From Hysterium pulicare CBS 123377 (Eukaryota > Ascomycota > Dothideomycetes > Hysteriales > Hysteriaceae): a stretch of 64,000 bases of DNA. The notes under the pieces are model-generated. The model saw only the letters and a program-made list of their open reading frames with translations, searched no databases and was not told the origin of the DNA. This document shows, one piece after another, positions 42,701-52,717 of the stretch. The stretch spans positions 62,001 to 126,000 of the forward strand of contig AJFK01000931.1 of NCBI GenBank assembly GCA_000467715.1, read 5' to 3'. The stretch's first letter is position 1, and every line of letters begins with the position of its first letter. The position numbers and the translations under genes were made by a program.

Positions 42701-43372
42701 TTTCTGACAAAATTGCTCGGAAACACCGGCTCCGCTATTTTCTTTGTAATTGCATCTGTGACATATTTCGGAGATTCAGCATTTGATTTTCGTCGACTTT
42801 AGCGTGCAACCTGGGATTGGAATAGCATTTGTGAGCGTGGGCTTCCACTGCCCTTTCATGGTAACGGGTTTGCAATTGGAAATGCCAACCGCCTTAGTAT
42901 AAGCTTCAGGGTATATACGTTACCGATCTTAGACTACATGGTGCGGAGAGACTTAATGATAATTTGTATTGACTCCACTAGATATGCTAAGAGTCACTTT
43001 CAGACCTCGGTATCTAGCAGCGCTTTATCAAATTAGGTGATGGTTAAGAGTACAAGCGCAGCCAACTGAAGGTTTAGCTTGGAGGAAGCGTCCTAAAACT
43101 CGTCTGGATTTCTTGACACGTGCTCATAATGGAGTACCTTATTTACATAGAGTATTTGCACTCAGTGAAGGTCGTTATCGAATGCTTGGATATACTTCGT
43201 AAAGCCCGTGCGCACGTATAGTTTTCTCGAGCCTCAGGGGTGCATCGCACCCTCACGCCTTGCCTAATGTGGCAGCAGCTATCCAAGTGCCTCGGACAGC
43301 AGTCTTCACATGGGCGACTGATAACAAGTGATAGCACATCTCGTGCTTGCTCGCACCACTTAACAATTCAAC
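42701..43372. other. intergenic region
   Basis: 672 bases between the end of the disordered protein gene and the MFS start, both plus strand. Terminator and promoter are expected; nothing specific was recognised. Confidence 0.45.
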
Positions 43373-45254
43373 ATGCCCTCGAGCATAAAGCTCCATCCGT
43401 GTGCGAGCCAGGAGGAGCGGTTGATTGCTTCATCAAGCATGGGCGACGCGTCAACCCACAAACATGGTGCTCTCGTTCGGGAGGAGGTGAACGAACATGC
43501 TCCCATCCCCTCTGTCGCAGCCTCCTCGCATCAACAGCAGCACCAACATCTCGAGGCGCATGCGACCGAAGGCCAGCGCGATGGTCCTCCGCCGCATTTT
43601 CGAGTCTACAAGCGCCGATGGTTTGGACTAGTCCAGCTGGTCCTGCTGAACATTGTCGTGAGCTGGGACGTATGTATTTTGCCTTTTGTTCTAGCTCTGC
43701 GCCTTCAATCACCCCAATACATGCTAAACAACACAGTGGTTGACCTTTGCCCCCGTCTCTACCACCTCTGCCGAGTACTTCCAGGTCTCTGAGACGGCTA
43801 TCAACTGGCTAAGCACGGCATTTATGTTTGCTTTCATCTTTATTAGTCCGTACGTCTCTTTTGCGTCCTCCTATATCACTCCAACTTTTCCACTGACTGC
43901 GATGTCCCAGGTTGGTCATCTGGACTTTAAACCGCGGGCCAAAAGAATCGATCGTCACAGCAAGTATTCTGTTGCTGCTGGGCGGCTGGATTCGATATGC
44001 TGGCACTCGAGCAGGCCCACATGGTCATTACGGCGTTGTCATGTTTGGTCAAATCCTTACAGGTCTGGCTCAGCCGTTCGTACTTGCAGCTCCTACTCGT
44101 TTCAGTGACTTGTGGTTCACTGAATCAGGCAGAGTATCTGCCACTGCTGTTGCGTCCCTTGCGAATCCTTTTGGAGGAGCAGTGAGTCTAGTCCCCTGCC
44201 TTATATAGACGATCATGCTAAACAGTAGCAGCTTGGTCAACTGATAGATCCCTTTTGGGCAAATAATCCCAGTCAGATCCCAAACATGGTCCTTTATACC
44301 GCTATAATTGTAAGCTCCTAATTCCATTCATTAGTAACCACCAACATCACGTGGCAGTGGTCTCTTCCCAAATTGTTTTTACTCTAGTGAAGCCGTTATA
44401 TGGACACTTACGGCGCACAGTCAACCGTGGCCGGGCTTCCAGCCCTTTTCATTCCCGCTAAACCTCCAACACCCCCTTCGGCATCATCCTCTCTCCCAAA
44501 AACTAATATAAAGGAATCAATACGCATACTAACCCGCAACCCCTCATTCTACCTCATCTTGATTCCATTTGGTGTCTACGTTGGGTTCTTCAACTCAATC
44601 TCCAGTTTGTTGAATCAGATACTGGAACCTTACGGCTTCACAGAGTCACAGGCAGGAATCTGTGGCGCCCTTCTCATAGTCGTTGGCCTCGTAACTGCTG
44701 CGATAACCTCGCCCATTATTGATCGCACGCATGCCTACCTCTTCGGTATCAAGACTCTTGTTCCAGTCATCGCTGCAACTTATCTTGCCTTTATTTGGGC
44801 ACCAGCCACTCGAACACTCGTTGCTCCATACATCATCGCATCCATTTTAGGCGCCGCAAGTTTTTCACTTGTTCCTATTGCGCTAGAGTACCTGGTCGAA
44901 GTTACATGGCCAGCATCACCAGAAGTTGGGAGCACGATATGTTGGGCTGGAGGTCAGTTACTGGGCGGCATTTTCATTGTTATTATGAATGCGCTTAAGG
45001 ATGGAAATATCGTTGTCATAGGAGATGGCGATGACAAAAAGGGGAGTGGCTCTGGAGACCATCCGCCCGGAAATATGCAACGGGCGTTGATCTTCCAGGC
45101 TGTTATAGCCTGCACAATTGCGCCGTTGCCGCTCTTAATCGGCATGAAAAAACTGGGCTTGGGCTCGGGAAAGCAGAAGGGTCGCTTGATGCTCGATGAA
45201 GGAGGAGTAAGATCTGATGGATATCAAGATAGGGAGTCGGAGGAAAGAGAATGA
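43373..45254 (+). CDS. major facilitator superfamily transporter, FLVCR-like
   Basis: Exons 43373-43669, 43737-43849, 43911-44181, 44232-44309 and 44421-45254 give 530 residues. A hydrophilic N-terminus of about 80 residues precedes RVYKRRWFGLVQLVLLNIVVSWD, the first span. Then come WLTFAPVS, INWLSTAFMFAFIF, SPLVIWTLNRGPKESI, VMFGQILTGLAQPFVLAAP, RVSATAVASLANPFGGAL, and six further spans after a cytosolic loop with PAKPPTPPSASSS. The NRGPK loop and ANPFGGAL match the FLVCR/DIRC2-like MFS branch, which exports haem or carries choline and related solutes in animals; fungal substrates are unknown. About 12 spans are visible. Intron 3 ends in a tandem acceptor (TAGCAG). Confidence 0.88.
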
Positions 45255-45701
45255 CATGAGTCGATTTGATTGGGTTCTTTTTGTTATGTGAGCAATTATG
45301 TTTGTTGAGAGTCCTCTTTGTATTGTGCCATAACTCAATTCTGGGAATTGGGAGTAAATAGCAAGGTGTTTAAACTTGCGTTTGTATAACGGACGTGATC
45401 TAGAACTAACGATTGGATAATCCATAGGTGTGTTTGGTATGTAAGGGATTCCATGTCATGTCATCAACATCACTTCAATTATCAGCGTACGTGAACAGGT
45501 GTATTGTATAAAGACAAGTAGAGTACACATGCGGGGACCTGTCGTGCGGGAAATCAAAGTCTAGTGTACTATATACAATTGGCTCGTAGTGTAGTATGGT
45601 AGTCATTGACAGATTATCCTTCCTTGACTGAGCTAGGATATAGGTCTGAGCATCAAGCCACAGCGTGCCAGATATCGATATTGCTGGGTGAAACATGAAG
45701 T
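45255..45701. other. convergent 3' intergenic region
   Basis: 447 bases between the MFS and Qcr6 stops. No feature recognised. Confidence 0.45.
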
Positions 45702-46406
45702 CTACTTGAGCTCCTTGAAGAGCTTGGGTGCGGCGCAATTCGTTGCGCAATGGGCGAGATGGAAGACTGTTGCATGACGCGGTATTAGCTTTGAGTTGAA
45801 AACAAGCAAGAGGGAATGGGCATCATACACTCTTCAACGCAGTCCTCTTTTGCCTTGCCTTCATTGTCGATTTGGCCTGTCACGCGCTCAACGCATTCAT
45901 CGTAGTGGTGTTTGGCAGGAGCGCATTCTTTCGTCTTCGAACATTCTAACAAAAAGACCACAACCGTTAGCCAATTGATCTGATAGGATAAGACTCGAAG
46001 TTGTATAATTCGGTTCAGATCGGACGACCATAATAACCCAAAGTCCCCATTGCGTCCGTGAATCGCGAAGTAGACTTGTGAAAATGGAGAACGACTCACC
46101 CTCCTCTAGCTTAGGCTTGGGATCCTGAATCTCCTCTTCCTCCTCCTCCTCCTCTGGCTCCTCCGCCTCCTCTCCCTCTTCCGCTCCATCATCCCCATCT
46201 CCGCCCGTGGGTCTGTGTCCGGTCTCATCGCTTTCTTCATCCCCTGTCGCATCTTTCTTGTTGGCGTCTGCCTCGTCGCCAGACTCCTCGTCGGTTCCGG
46301 AAGCTGGCGACTTGGTACTGGAACCGCCCTGAGGCGCTGCCTCGGCGTCTGGGGAGGGATGGGAGAACGAGTCCCAGATTTCGGAGAAGACAGAGCTGAG
46401 CCCCAT
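45702..46406 (-). CDS. QCR6: cytochrome bc1 complex acidic hinge subunit (Qcr6)
   Basis: Exons 46406-46100, 45945-45829 and 45766-45702 give 162 residues. Start MGLSSVFSEIWDSF, chosen over an in-frame ATG 40 codons upstream because that part has no family content. A long disordered acidic stretch ends in EEEEEEEE and IQDPKPKLEE. The conserved hinge follows: ECSKTKECAPAKHHYDEC, VERVTGQIDNEGKAKEDC, VEEFFHLAHCATNCAAPK, ending LFKELK. The four paired cysteines form the usual helical hairpin disulfides. Qcr6 sits on the intermembrane face of complex III and helps cytochrome c1 meet cytochrome c. Intron 1 is 154 bases; intron 2 requires donor T|GTATGA, two bases after a competing GTGTAT. Confidence 0.95.
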
Positions 46407-46543
46407 GTTGGCGAGTGCAATTGAGGTGGTAATGGGTGAAGAGATGGACTTGTCGTCGTGTGCAGGGAAGCGGAAAGCTTGAATCTCTGCTTTTTCGGGT
46501 GAAGTCGTGAGCCGGCCATTTGACAATCCACGGTTAGTCAGCC

Positions 46544-46551
46544 ATCACGTG
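46544..46551 (+). promoter_or_regulatory. Cbf1-type E-box ATCACGTG upstream of QCR6
   Basis: Matches RTCACGTG, the yeast Cbf1 site, 138 bases upstream of the QCR6 start. Cbf1 acts at a yeast bc1-subunit promoter (QCR8) from my memory. The element lies downstream of the RraA-like gene, so QCR6 is the only start it can serve nearby. Confidence 0.35.
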
Positions 46552-46669
46552 CACGACCGACATCAATTCGGGCTGGACTCTTCTTTCAATTGCAATCAAA
46601 GTCATGATCTAGCACCGGACCTAAGCATGTATATTGAATCCTTCTTGCTGCGCTTCAACTTCTTGAATT

Positions 46670-47566
46670 CTATAAACTACTTCTATGCCTTCGAAATGCT
46701 TCCGCAACCTCCACACCCTTTTCCACATCCTCCATGACCTTCTCATCCGCAGCTACAAGTTGAGGCACCAGCTCTAAAACTGCATCGACTTTGGACTGGG
46801 GAATCGAAACAACTGCATTCTCCGATGGATCTACCATGATAACATCACCCTTGGAAATATTAGCTCCAACCTTCTACCCATACGCCCCCATGTAGATATT
46901 TACTTACAGGCTCCACTTGAACGTCTCCGATGGTGATCGGTACATTATGTGCCCAAGGCTTAGCTTCAGCCCCTGTGCCAACTGTGGATGTTCCTCGAGA
47001 CCAAACGGGAATCCCAAGCTCGCCCAGTGCCCCCAGATCCCTCACCCTTCCATCAACCACAATGCCCTTCGCACCCAGCAACTTCATTCTCGCACCCATT
47101 ATGCCACCAGCTACTGCACACTTCTGTCCTTCGGGCTGGCTTATAACTACTACGGTATCTGGCGTTGTAAGGTCCGAATAAGGCGTACCCGACTTGATGT
47201 TCGAAGCTGGAAGATTTGTCGGAGGGGAAGTCTGAGAAGTCTTGGAGAAGATTGTGGGAGGCTTCGGGACCATCAAAACGGTTGAGGCAGGCGCTACAGT
47301 TCTATTTGCAGCGCTATCAGCCGGGGAGCTTGCAGAGCTGATGGGTGCTGCTAATTGTTAACTGCCCAGTCGTTTGTCTTACAGACTGAAAGGAAGCTGC
47401 AAGGCGTACATAGATCAGCTAGGAAACCTGCACCAGACACGTTGAGTTTGAGAAGAGCATCCGATATCTGAGCGACTCAGCAGGGTGAAATGCAAGGTCG
47501 TTGCAAGTTTGGACGTACGTCGCATGCTGTGTAAGCGGCGAGCGCTTTTAGCTTTGATGAAGACAT
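46670..47566 (-). CDS. RraA-like / 4-hydroxy-4-methyl-2-oxoglutarate aldolase family protein
   Basis: Exons 47566-47519, 47467-47410, 47350-46908 and 46849-46670 give 242 residues. Start MSSSKLKALAAYTACDISDALLK is the family N-terminus. After the intron joining ADL-SAPISS comes VVVISQPEGQKCAVAGGIMGARMKLLGAKGIVVDGRVRDLG, with the substrate- and metal-binding GGxxxxRAK-like and DGxxRD motifs; the Arg-Asp pair matches the aldolase catalytic site. PGDVIMVDPSENAVVSIP closes the fold. Bacterial relatives are aldolases for HMG/CHA or the RNase E regulator RraA; fungal members are usually annotated as aldolase or oxaloacetate decarboxylase, with unproven roles. The stop lies 263 bases upstream of QCR6 in tandem. 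Confidence 0.9.
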
Positions 47567-47875
47567 CGTACTTATAGGGTGAAAAGGATAGTCAATCTTA
47601 TCCGCAAGCTATCTTTGCGTTTATTTAAGCTGCAGCAGATATTGGGAACATAGAAGCGATGAAGATCCAAAATGTTAAAAGTAACCCCGCTATCGGAGGA
47701 GGGGCTCTCTTGCACGTGTAATAATGTCGAGCCAAGTCACTAGTCAAAGATCATGATATGGATTACAGCTAGTAAAACGGTCTAGATCATACGGTAGCAA
47801 GAATCTTAAGAAGGATGTCTATATTAGATAGGTTGAACATGCATTGCATAAGCTTCAAACAAGAGGTCCCCTATC
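47567..47875. other. tandem intergenic region
   Basis: 309 bases between the RraA-like start and the acyltransferase stop, both minus strand. Nothing specific was recognised. Confidence 0.45.
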
Positions 47876-49528
47876 TTAGAGTGCCGGAGCGTTCCAAGCA
47901 TCCCTATGTATCTTAAAGACGTTCGATTGCTTATGAGGGAAGCTGACTTCCCTCTCTTTATGAAAACCGGCATCGACCAAGTACTTTGCAAGTCTAGCAG
48001 AAGTCAACGCAGTTCTTCGGATAAGATCGCCAAGGAGAACTTACCTTTCATTATCAACTCTGGGTTCTAACATCACCGTCTCGGTTCTATTATCAGCAAG
48101 CCAGCAATAGTGAACGAGAGCACTGAGCCATATTTTGACACGATGTGCTCCCCTGAACTCTTGCTCGCCAACAAGACAGTGAAAACCCCGGTCATAATCC
48201 CCTACCTTCCCTCCGAGATACTTTCCTAGAGCATCCTCTTTCACCCAATATATCTCGAAGTACCCAAACGGCTTGCCATCCCAGCACCCAATGGCTGGAA
48301 AGCTATGTTTACTACTCAATCCTGCTTTCAAGAATTTTTCCTGATGCGATTGAGGTCCGGCTTCCCCCCAAGCATGTGAGACTCGAGGGTCGTTCATCCA
48401 CCTGTGGAGATATTCCGTGTCCGTCATAGTGATATTTAGACCGCCGACAGTTGGGACTACTGAATCAGACATGCTCATCTGAGAGGTACGAAATGAAGTG
48501 AGTGCAGAAGCGGGTGATACTGGACCTTTATGCCGCAGTGGATTGGACGAGATACATGCTACCCGGAAGGAGAGGTATTGTCCCACGCTAGGAACAAATC
48601 TTGTGTAGAATGTTTCTCCTTGACGGGGAGGTTTGGGGCGAATAGGATGCCGCGCATTATTTGAGAAAATGTATTGTGGAGGGGGGGGAGGATAGTATGT
48701 AGGAAGATGACTCGCTGAGTGGAACGGCCCTGGTCCTGTAGGAGACCAAAGACCTTGGGATATCTGCTCCGCTTGGGCATCTTTTTGCCGCTCTCCTTCT
48801 CTACTGGGTGAGCTCGGTCGTGAGCTATATGGCGACCCAGACGGGTATGGCGACTGAGACCTGGGTGAAAGTGTAAAGAGATAAATCCTGGGATCCAATT
48901 GCCAAAATGATCTCCGGCTGACAAACATATTCGTCCATCCTTCGCCAGATCTATCATCTTGATCATAGCCTACGCTTGATTCTTCACTGGCTACCAAGCC
49001 CATGCGCTCCAATTTTGGCAATAATACTCGTCCTTTGAATATGCCTTCTCTGTTGATGTTGATCCTCCATTCGCCTTTAGGTTTACCAGGATCGGCAGTC
49101 TTTGCAGATGCATTCGTGGTTACCTGCAAGGCAGGCTCGGGTTGGTGGAAGTACCACCAGAGAGTTGCCCAGAGCATCATGGCGATCTGGCGTGTGGGCG
49201 AACCTGCGGGCTTGAACTCATTGCTGCTGGGATTGGAGATGGAGGATATGTAGATATGGTCGTCCTGGAGCGTAGGGCTCCTGAAGCGGTGCACATAGTG
49301 CGTCTTGCGTGCCTCGCTATCTTCCGGCTCGGAGGAGCTGCTTGCCGGCTCGTGGTGAGAAAAAACTTTTGGTATTTCTTCATCTTCCGAGTTGAGCACA
49401 ATGGTCCAGCCGGCTGGGAATGGAGAATGATGGTTGGTCAAATCATTAGACTTGAAGAAAAGACCTCCAAAGACAGGCGTCACTGTCAGAGTCTGGCCGT
49501 TAGGGAGGTGGACGATGGAGGGCGCCAT
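47876..49528 (-). CDS. N5-hydroxyornithine acyltransferase, SidL/SidF type
   Basis: Exons 49528-48045 and 47993-47876 give 533 residues; the intron joins [15 protein letters not shown]. The N-terminal half is a variable beta region ([20 protein letters not shown]). A Ser/Pro-rich insert ([20 protein letters not shown]) lies near residue 240. The GNAT-like domain of the MbtK/IucB kind fills the C-terminus: [57 protein letters not shown], then [18 protein letters not shown]. It acylates N5-hydroxyornithine in siderophore synthesis. SidL makes the acetyl form for ferricrocin and SidF the anhydromevalonyl form for fusarinine. I lean to SidL because no fusarinine-cluster genes are adjacent, but sequence alone does not decide. 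It diverges from SOD2. Confidence 0.82.
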
Positions 49529-49890
49529 AGGTGGGATCTCAGGATGTTCGAAGCGATGCTACGGCAGAGTTACACGGCAAAGTCGAAATGTGTGGAGATA
49601 TGGAGGTCACTCGGGGCATCCTCGAGAGTGAAGGTACAGGAAAGAGACTCATGTGTGATGACAGAGCAACTCTTTGGGAGAAAGTTGCAGAAGTGGCAGC
49701 AAGTCAATGTGGGGTGACACTGCGATACCACAGCCACAGATCAGCCACAGCAAAGATAGTAAACGGAGAGCTCGGGAGGTGGAGCTTTGGGCACATCGTA
49801 GCAATGACGTCTTGCGACAACTTCTTCATAAACACCTCAGCGACCTATCCATTCATCCATTCATCCAATTGACCCTACGATCCTCGCATC
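49529..49890. promoter_or_regulatory. divergent promoter, siderophore acyltransferase / SOD2
   Basis: 362 bases between the two starts. No perfect SreA-type ATCWGATAA was seen; one AGATAG (near 49755) fits only the loose GATA core. Both genes relate to iron and oxidative stress. Confidence 0.5.
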
Positions 49891-50761
49891 ATGTCTGCAA
49901 CACTACTCCGGACCTCCGCGCTGCGTTCTACTCTCCGCCAGTGCACCTCAGTCCACTCCAGGAAGGCCGCTCTAGCGGGAGCGACTTTTGTCCGGGGCAA
50001 AGCAACTTTGCCTGACCTTCCATGTACGAGCTACCTATCCGAGTCAAACTACTCTAGAAGGACAGAAATAACTGATGGTGATTGATGATAGATGACTATG
50101 GCGCGCTCGAACCCGCCATCTCGGGCAATATCATGGAACTGCACCACAGCAAGCATCACAATACCTACGTGACTTCCTTCAACAATGCCAGTGAGCAGAT
50201 GGCCGAAGCAAAGCAGAAGGAGGACATCCAATCTCAGATCGCATTGCAGCCATTGATCAACTTCCACGGAGGTGGCCATGTGAATCACACACTCTTCTGG
50301 GAGAATCTCGCGCCAACCTCTCAAGGGGGTGGTGAACCTCCAACTGGCGGTCTTTCCAAGGCCATCAATGAAAGTTACGGCAGCTTGGATGCTTTCAAGG
50401 AGAAATTTAACACAGCACTTGCTGGGATTCAAGGAAGCGGCTGGGCATGGCTGGTGCAAGACAAGCAAACAGGAAACGTTATCATCAAGACATACGCTGT
50501 AACTCATCACTTTTTTATTTTACCCTTTAGTGCATTGGTACTGATGGTGTACTAGAACCAAGACCCTGTAGTCGGCCAATTTCGTCCTATTCTAGGTATC
50601 GATGCTTGGGAGCACGCTTACTAGTATGTGAATCTCTTACTGCTCATCATGACTATTTACTAACAGTGATAAGTCTCCAATACCAGAACCGTAAAGCGGA
50701 ATACTTCAAGGCCGTTTGGGATGTTGTGAACTGGAAGGCTGCAGAGAAACGCTTCCAGTAG
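49891..50761 (+). CDS. SOD2: mitochondrial Mn superoxide dismutase
   Basis: Exons 49891-50023, 50092-50498, 50556-50623 and 50674-50761 give 231 residues. The first 40 residues are a mitochondrial presequence (SATLLRTSALRSTLRQCTS), rich in Arg/Ser and free of acids. The mature part holds [29 protein letters not shown] (first metal His), GGGHVNHTLFWENL (second His), GSGWAWL and DAWEHAYYLQYQNRKAEYF (Asp and His metal ligands). GGGHVNH with Gly at the outer-sphere position fits the Mn type. It converts superoxide to peroxide in the matrix. The last intron must use an AAG acceptor at 50673; the CAG seven bases before would end the protein at once. Start context and length are usual for the family. 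Confidence 0.96.
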
Positions 50762-51237
50762 ATGATAACATCGGAGTGTACATTCACTAGCGACAGAAGA
50801 GGAGTCTCGGTTGTACCTAACAAGATTGGCAAATAAATCCTCGAGATGTACCCTATTAAACCGGCATACACGTCTCTCCTAGACGGATGTCTCTCTTTTA
50901 AATTTGGGATTGCCGTTGCTATCACCTCAGTCCCTCAGACTTATCTAGAAATAGCTCTCGCAATTTGCCATGAACTTGACGATAGCATTTCTCCACCCAC
51001 CGTGCACCGTAACGAGTGCGCTGTCCGAGTCCATTCAAAAAATATGCTCGGTAATCTTGGGTATAGTCCATCAGCCTAGTCGGCTCGCTCACAGGATAGC
51101 GCGGTAGCCTGCCGACCGAGAACTCCGCCTCGTACTCAATCCATGCATCGTGCACTCATGTGCTTAGACCAAATGAGTCTTCCAGGAAATGGGCACAATA
51201 GATAGCTTTCAGAATGTGTCTCATCCTTTTTGTCTTA
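50762..51237. other. convergent 3' intergenic region
   Basis: 476 bases between the SOD2 and GPI8 stops. An AATAAA for SOD2 lies at 50832-50837. Nothing else was recognised. Confidence 0.5.
50832..50837 (+). terminator. AATAAA poly(A) signal of SOD2
   Basis: Lies 71 bases after the SOD2 stop on the same strand, a usual distance for a fungal 3' UTR. Confidence 0.5.
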
Positions 51238-52460
51238 CTATTGTGCCTCAATCCACGAGCCAGCTACCCAGAAGCCCACACATCCTAGAAGAGCTGCTGC
51301 GCCAACAATTTGCTTGGTCCAACCAGAATCTGCATCGACTCTAACAGCACCTTCTTTCTTGGTCGCCCGTTTAGTGCCTTCGATTGCGGTTGTTTCTGCT
51401 TGGGGCAGTGCGGAGAAAGACTCGTTATGTCTCTTCCTAGCCTCGTTAATCATCCGTTCGATAGCCCGGAGCTCTTCTTGCCATGCCGTCTCATTCCTTG
51501 CAGCACCGTTCTCAACCTCCACATTCTGAACATTGCCGAAGAAATCCATGACAAGCCTGGATCTGGCCGCGGCCTCTCCACCATGGAAAAGATCATATCG
51601 CACGCCAGGATGGGAATGTATTTTCTCTTCGTCATAACTATCAAATAGATCACCCATAGTGAGTTTGCTCGACGGTTCTCGAACTTGTGACTCTAGGAAA
51701 TCGAGGTTGTAGTATGTGTATCGATCGATAACTGCGACACCTACATCGTTGTCGGCGTGGTGGGAGTAAGAGGATTGATCGATCTCGGAGCTGCCGGTTG
51801 CGAGTATATTAGGAGAGTAGAATTTGGAGTACATCGTATTTGCTTGACAGGTGTCGATCATGAAGAGCATTTCGTGATAGCTAGCGAAGGGTTAGCATTC
51901 GAAACTTGAACGCAAGCGGCGGGAACGACGTGCCGTTTCTTTTCCCACATCTGCTCAAAGGCATCTGCAAGGTCAAACGCGCTAATCTCTTCGGCATCTT
52001 GGAACTTCAAAAATTCATTGCCTCCATGCCCAGTCATATAAACCAAGATATTGCTACGGTCATCTGTGAGCAGTCGCTTGCTCCGAGGCATGTCCTCCCC
52101 AACCCGGTCTGTTAGTAAACGAATGAAGTTCTCAACGGTGACCTCGTAGCCCCGATAGTCAACTTCGATGTTATCACCGTATAGATCCAAAGCACGGTCG
52201 GCATTGTTGTACACCGTTCCAGGAAAGGCATTGCGTGGGTTGCAGGCCATATCATCGGGCAGCATTAGAATAATTTGGGAGTCGGGTATCCCAAGGCGTT
52301 TGACGGTACGATATAGGGAGAGAACATTGGCAAGGTGACGATAATTGAACCAAAATCGGGAGGTAGACACCAGCACGGCCCAGTTAGATGTATGCTCAGC
52401 GCATGCAAAAGCTATAAGCAGGAAGAAAAGGAGCACAACATTCCTCGAGAGGAGATCCAT
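51238..52460 (-). CDS. GPI8: GPI-anchor transamidase catalytic subunit (Gpi8)
   Basis: Exons 52460-51934 and 51880-51238 give 389 residues. The start [23 protein letters not shown] is a signal peptide; an ATG 18 codons upstream is less likely. C13 legumain-type protease: [44 protein letters not shown] with catalytic His about 145, and [13 protein letters not shown] with catalytic Cys about 187. A luminal part ([14 protein letters not shown]) precedes a C-terminal membrane span ([17 protein letters not shown]). Gpi8 cleaves the C-terminal signal of GPI proteins in the ER and joins the glycolipid. The single intron (51881-51933) needs a GC donor (CG|GCACGT): GT donors available are all in the wrong phase. 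A CTAAC branch precedes CTAG. Confidence 0.95.
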
Positions 52461-52717
52461 GTTGGAAGCAGACAGATTGGCGTTGATACTTTTACAGGTA
52501 ATGCAACATCTCATGCGAGGACGTTTGAGGGCATATGAGGATTAAGAGACATAGGTTGGTACACGAGTACAGCGCCGATCGTAGGGAGTAGAGAGCTTAC
52601 CAAGCATATCGCGGAAAAACATTGTTGCGGAAATAGTATATCACGTCAGTAGCATTTCCTCGATGCCGACCTCGGGATGATCCTATTGCCTCGCCCACTC
52701 CATTTTTATAGCATATC

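Noticed and set aside
43240-43743. 167-codon plus-strand frame over MFS exon 1
   Set aside because: Shifted frame of the MFS gene. The true frame gives the conserved first membrane span.
47876-49528. A siderophore biosynthetic cluster around the hydroxyornithine acyltransferase
   Set aside because: Neighbours are RraA-like, Qcr6, SOD2 and Gpi8; there is no NRPS, hydroxylase or siderophore transporter gene. It is a lone gene.
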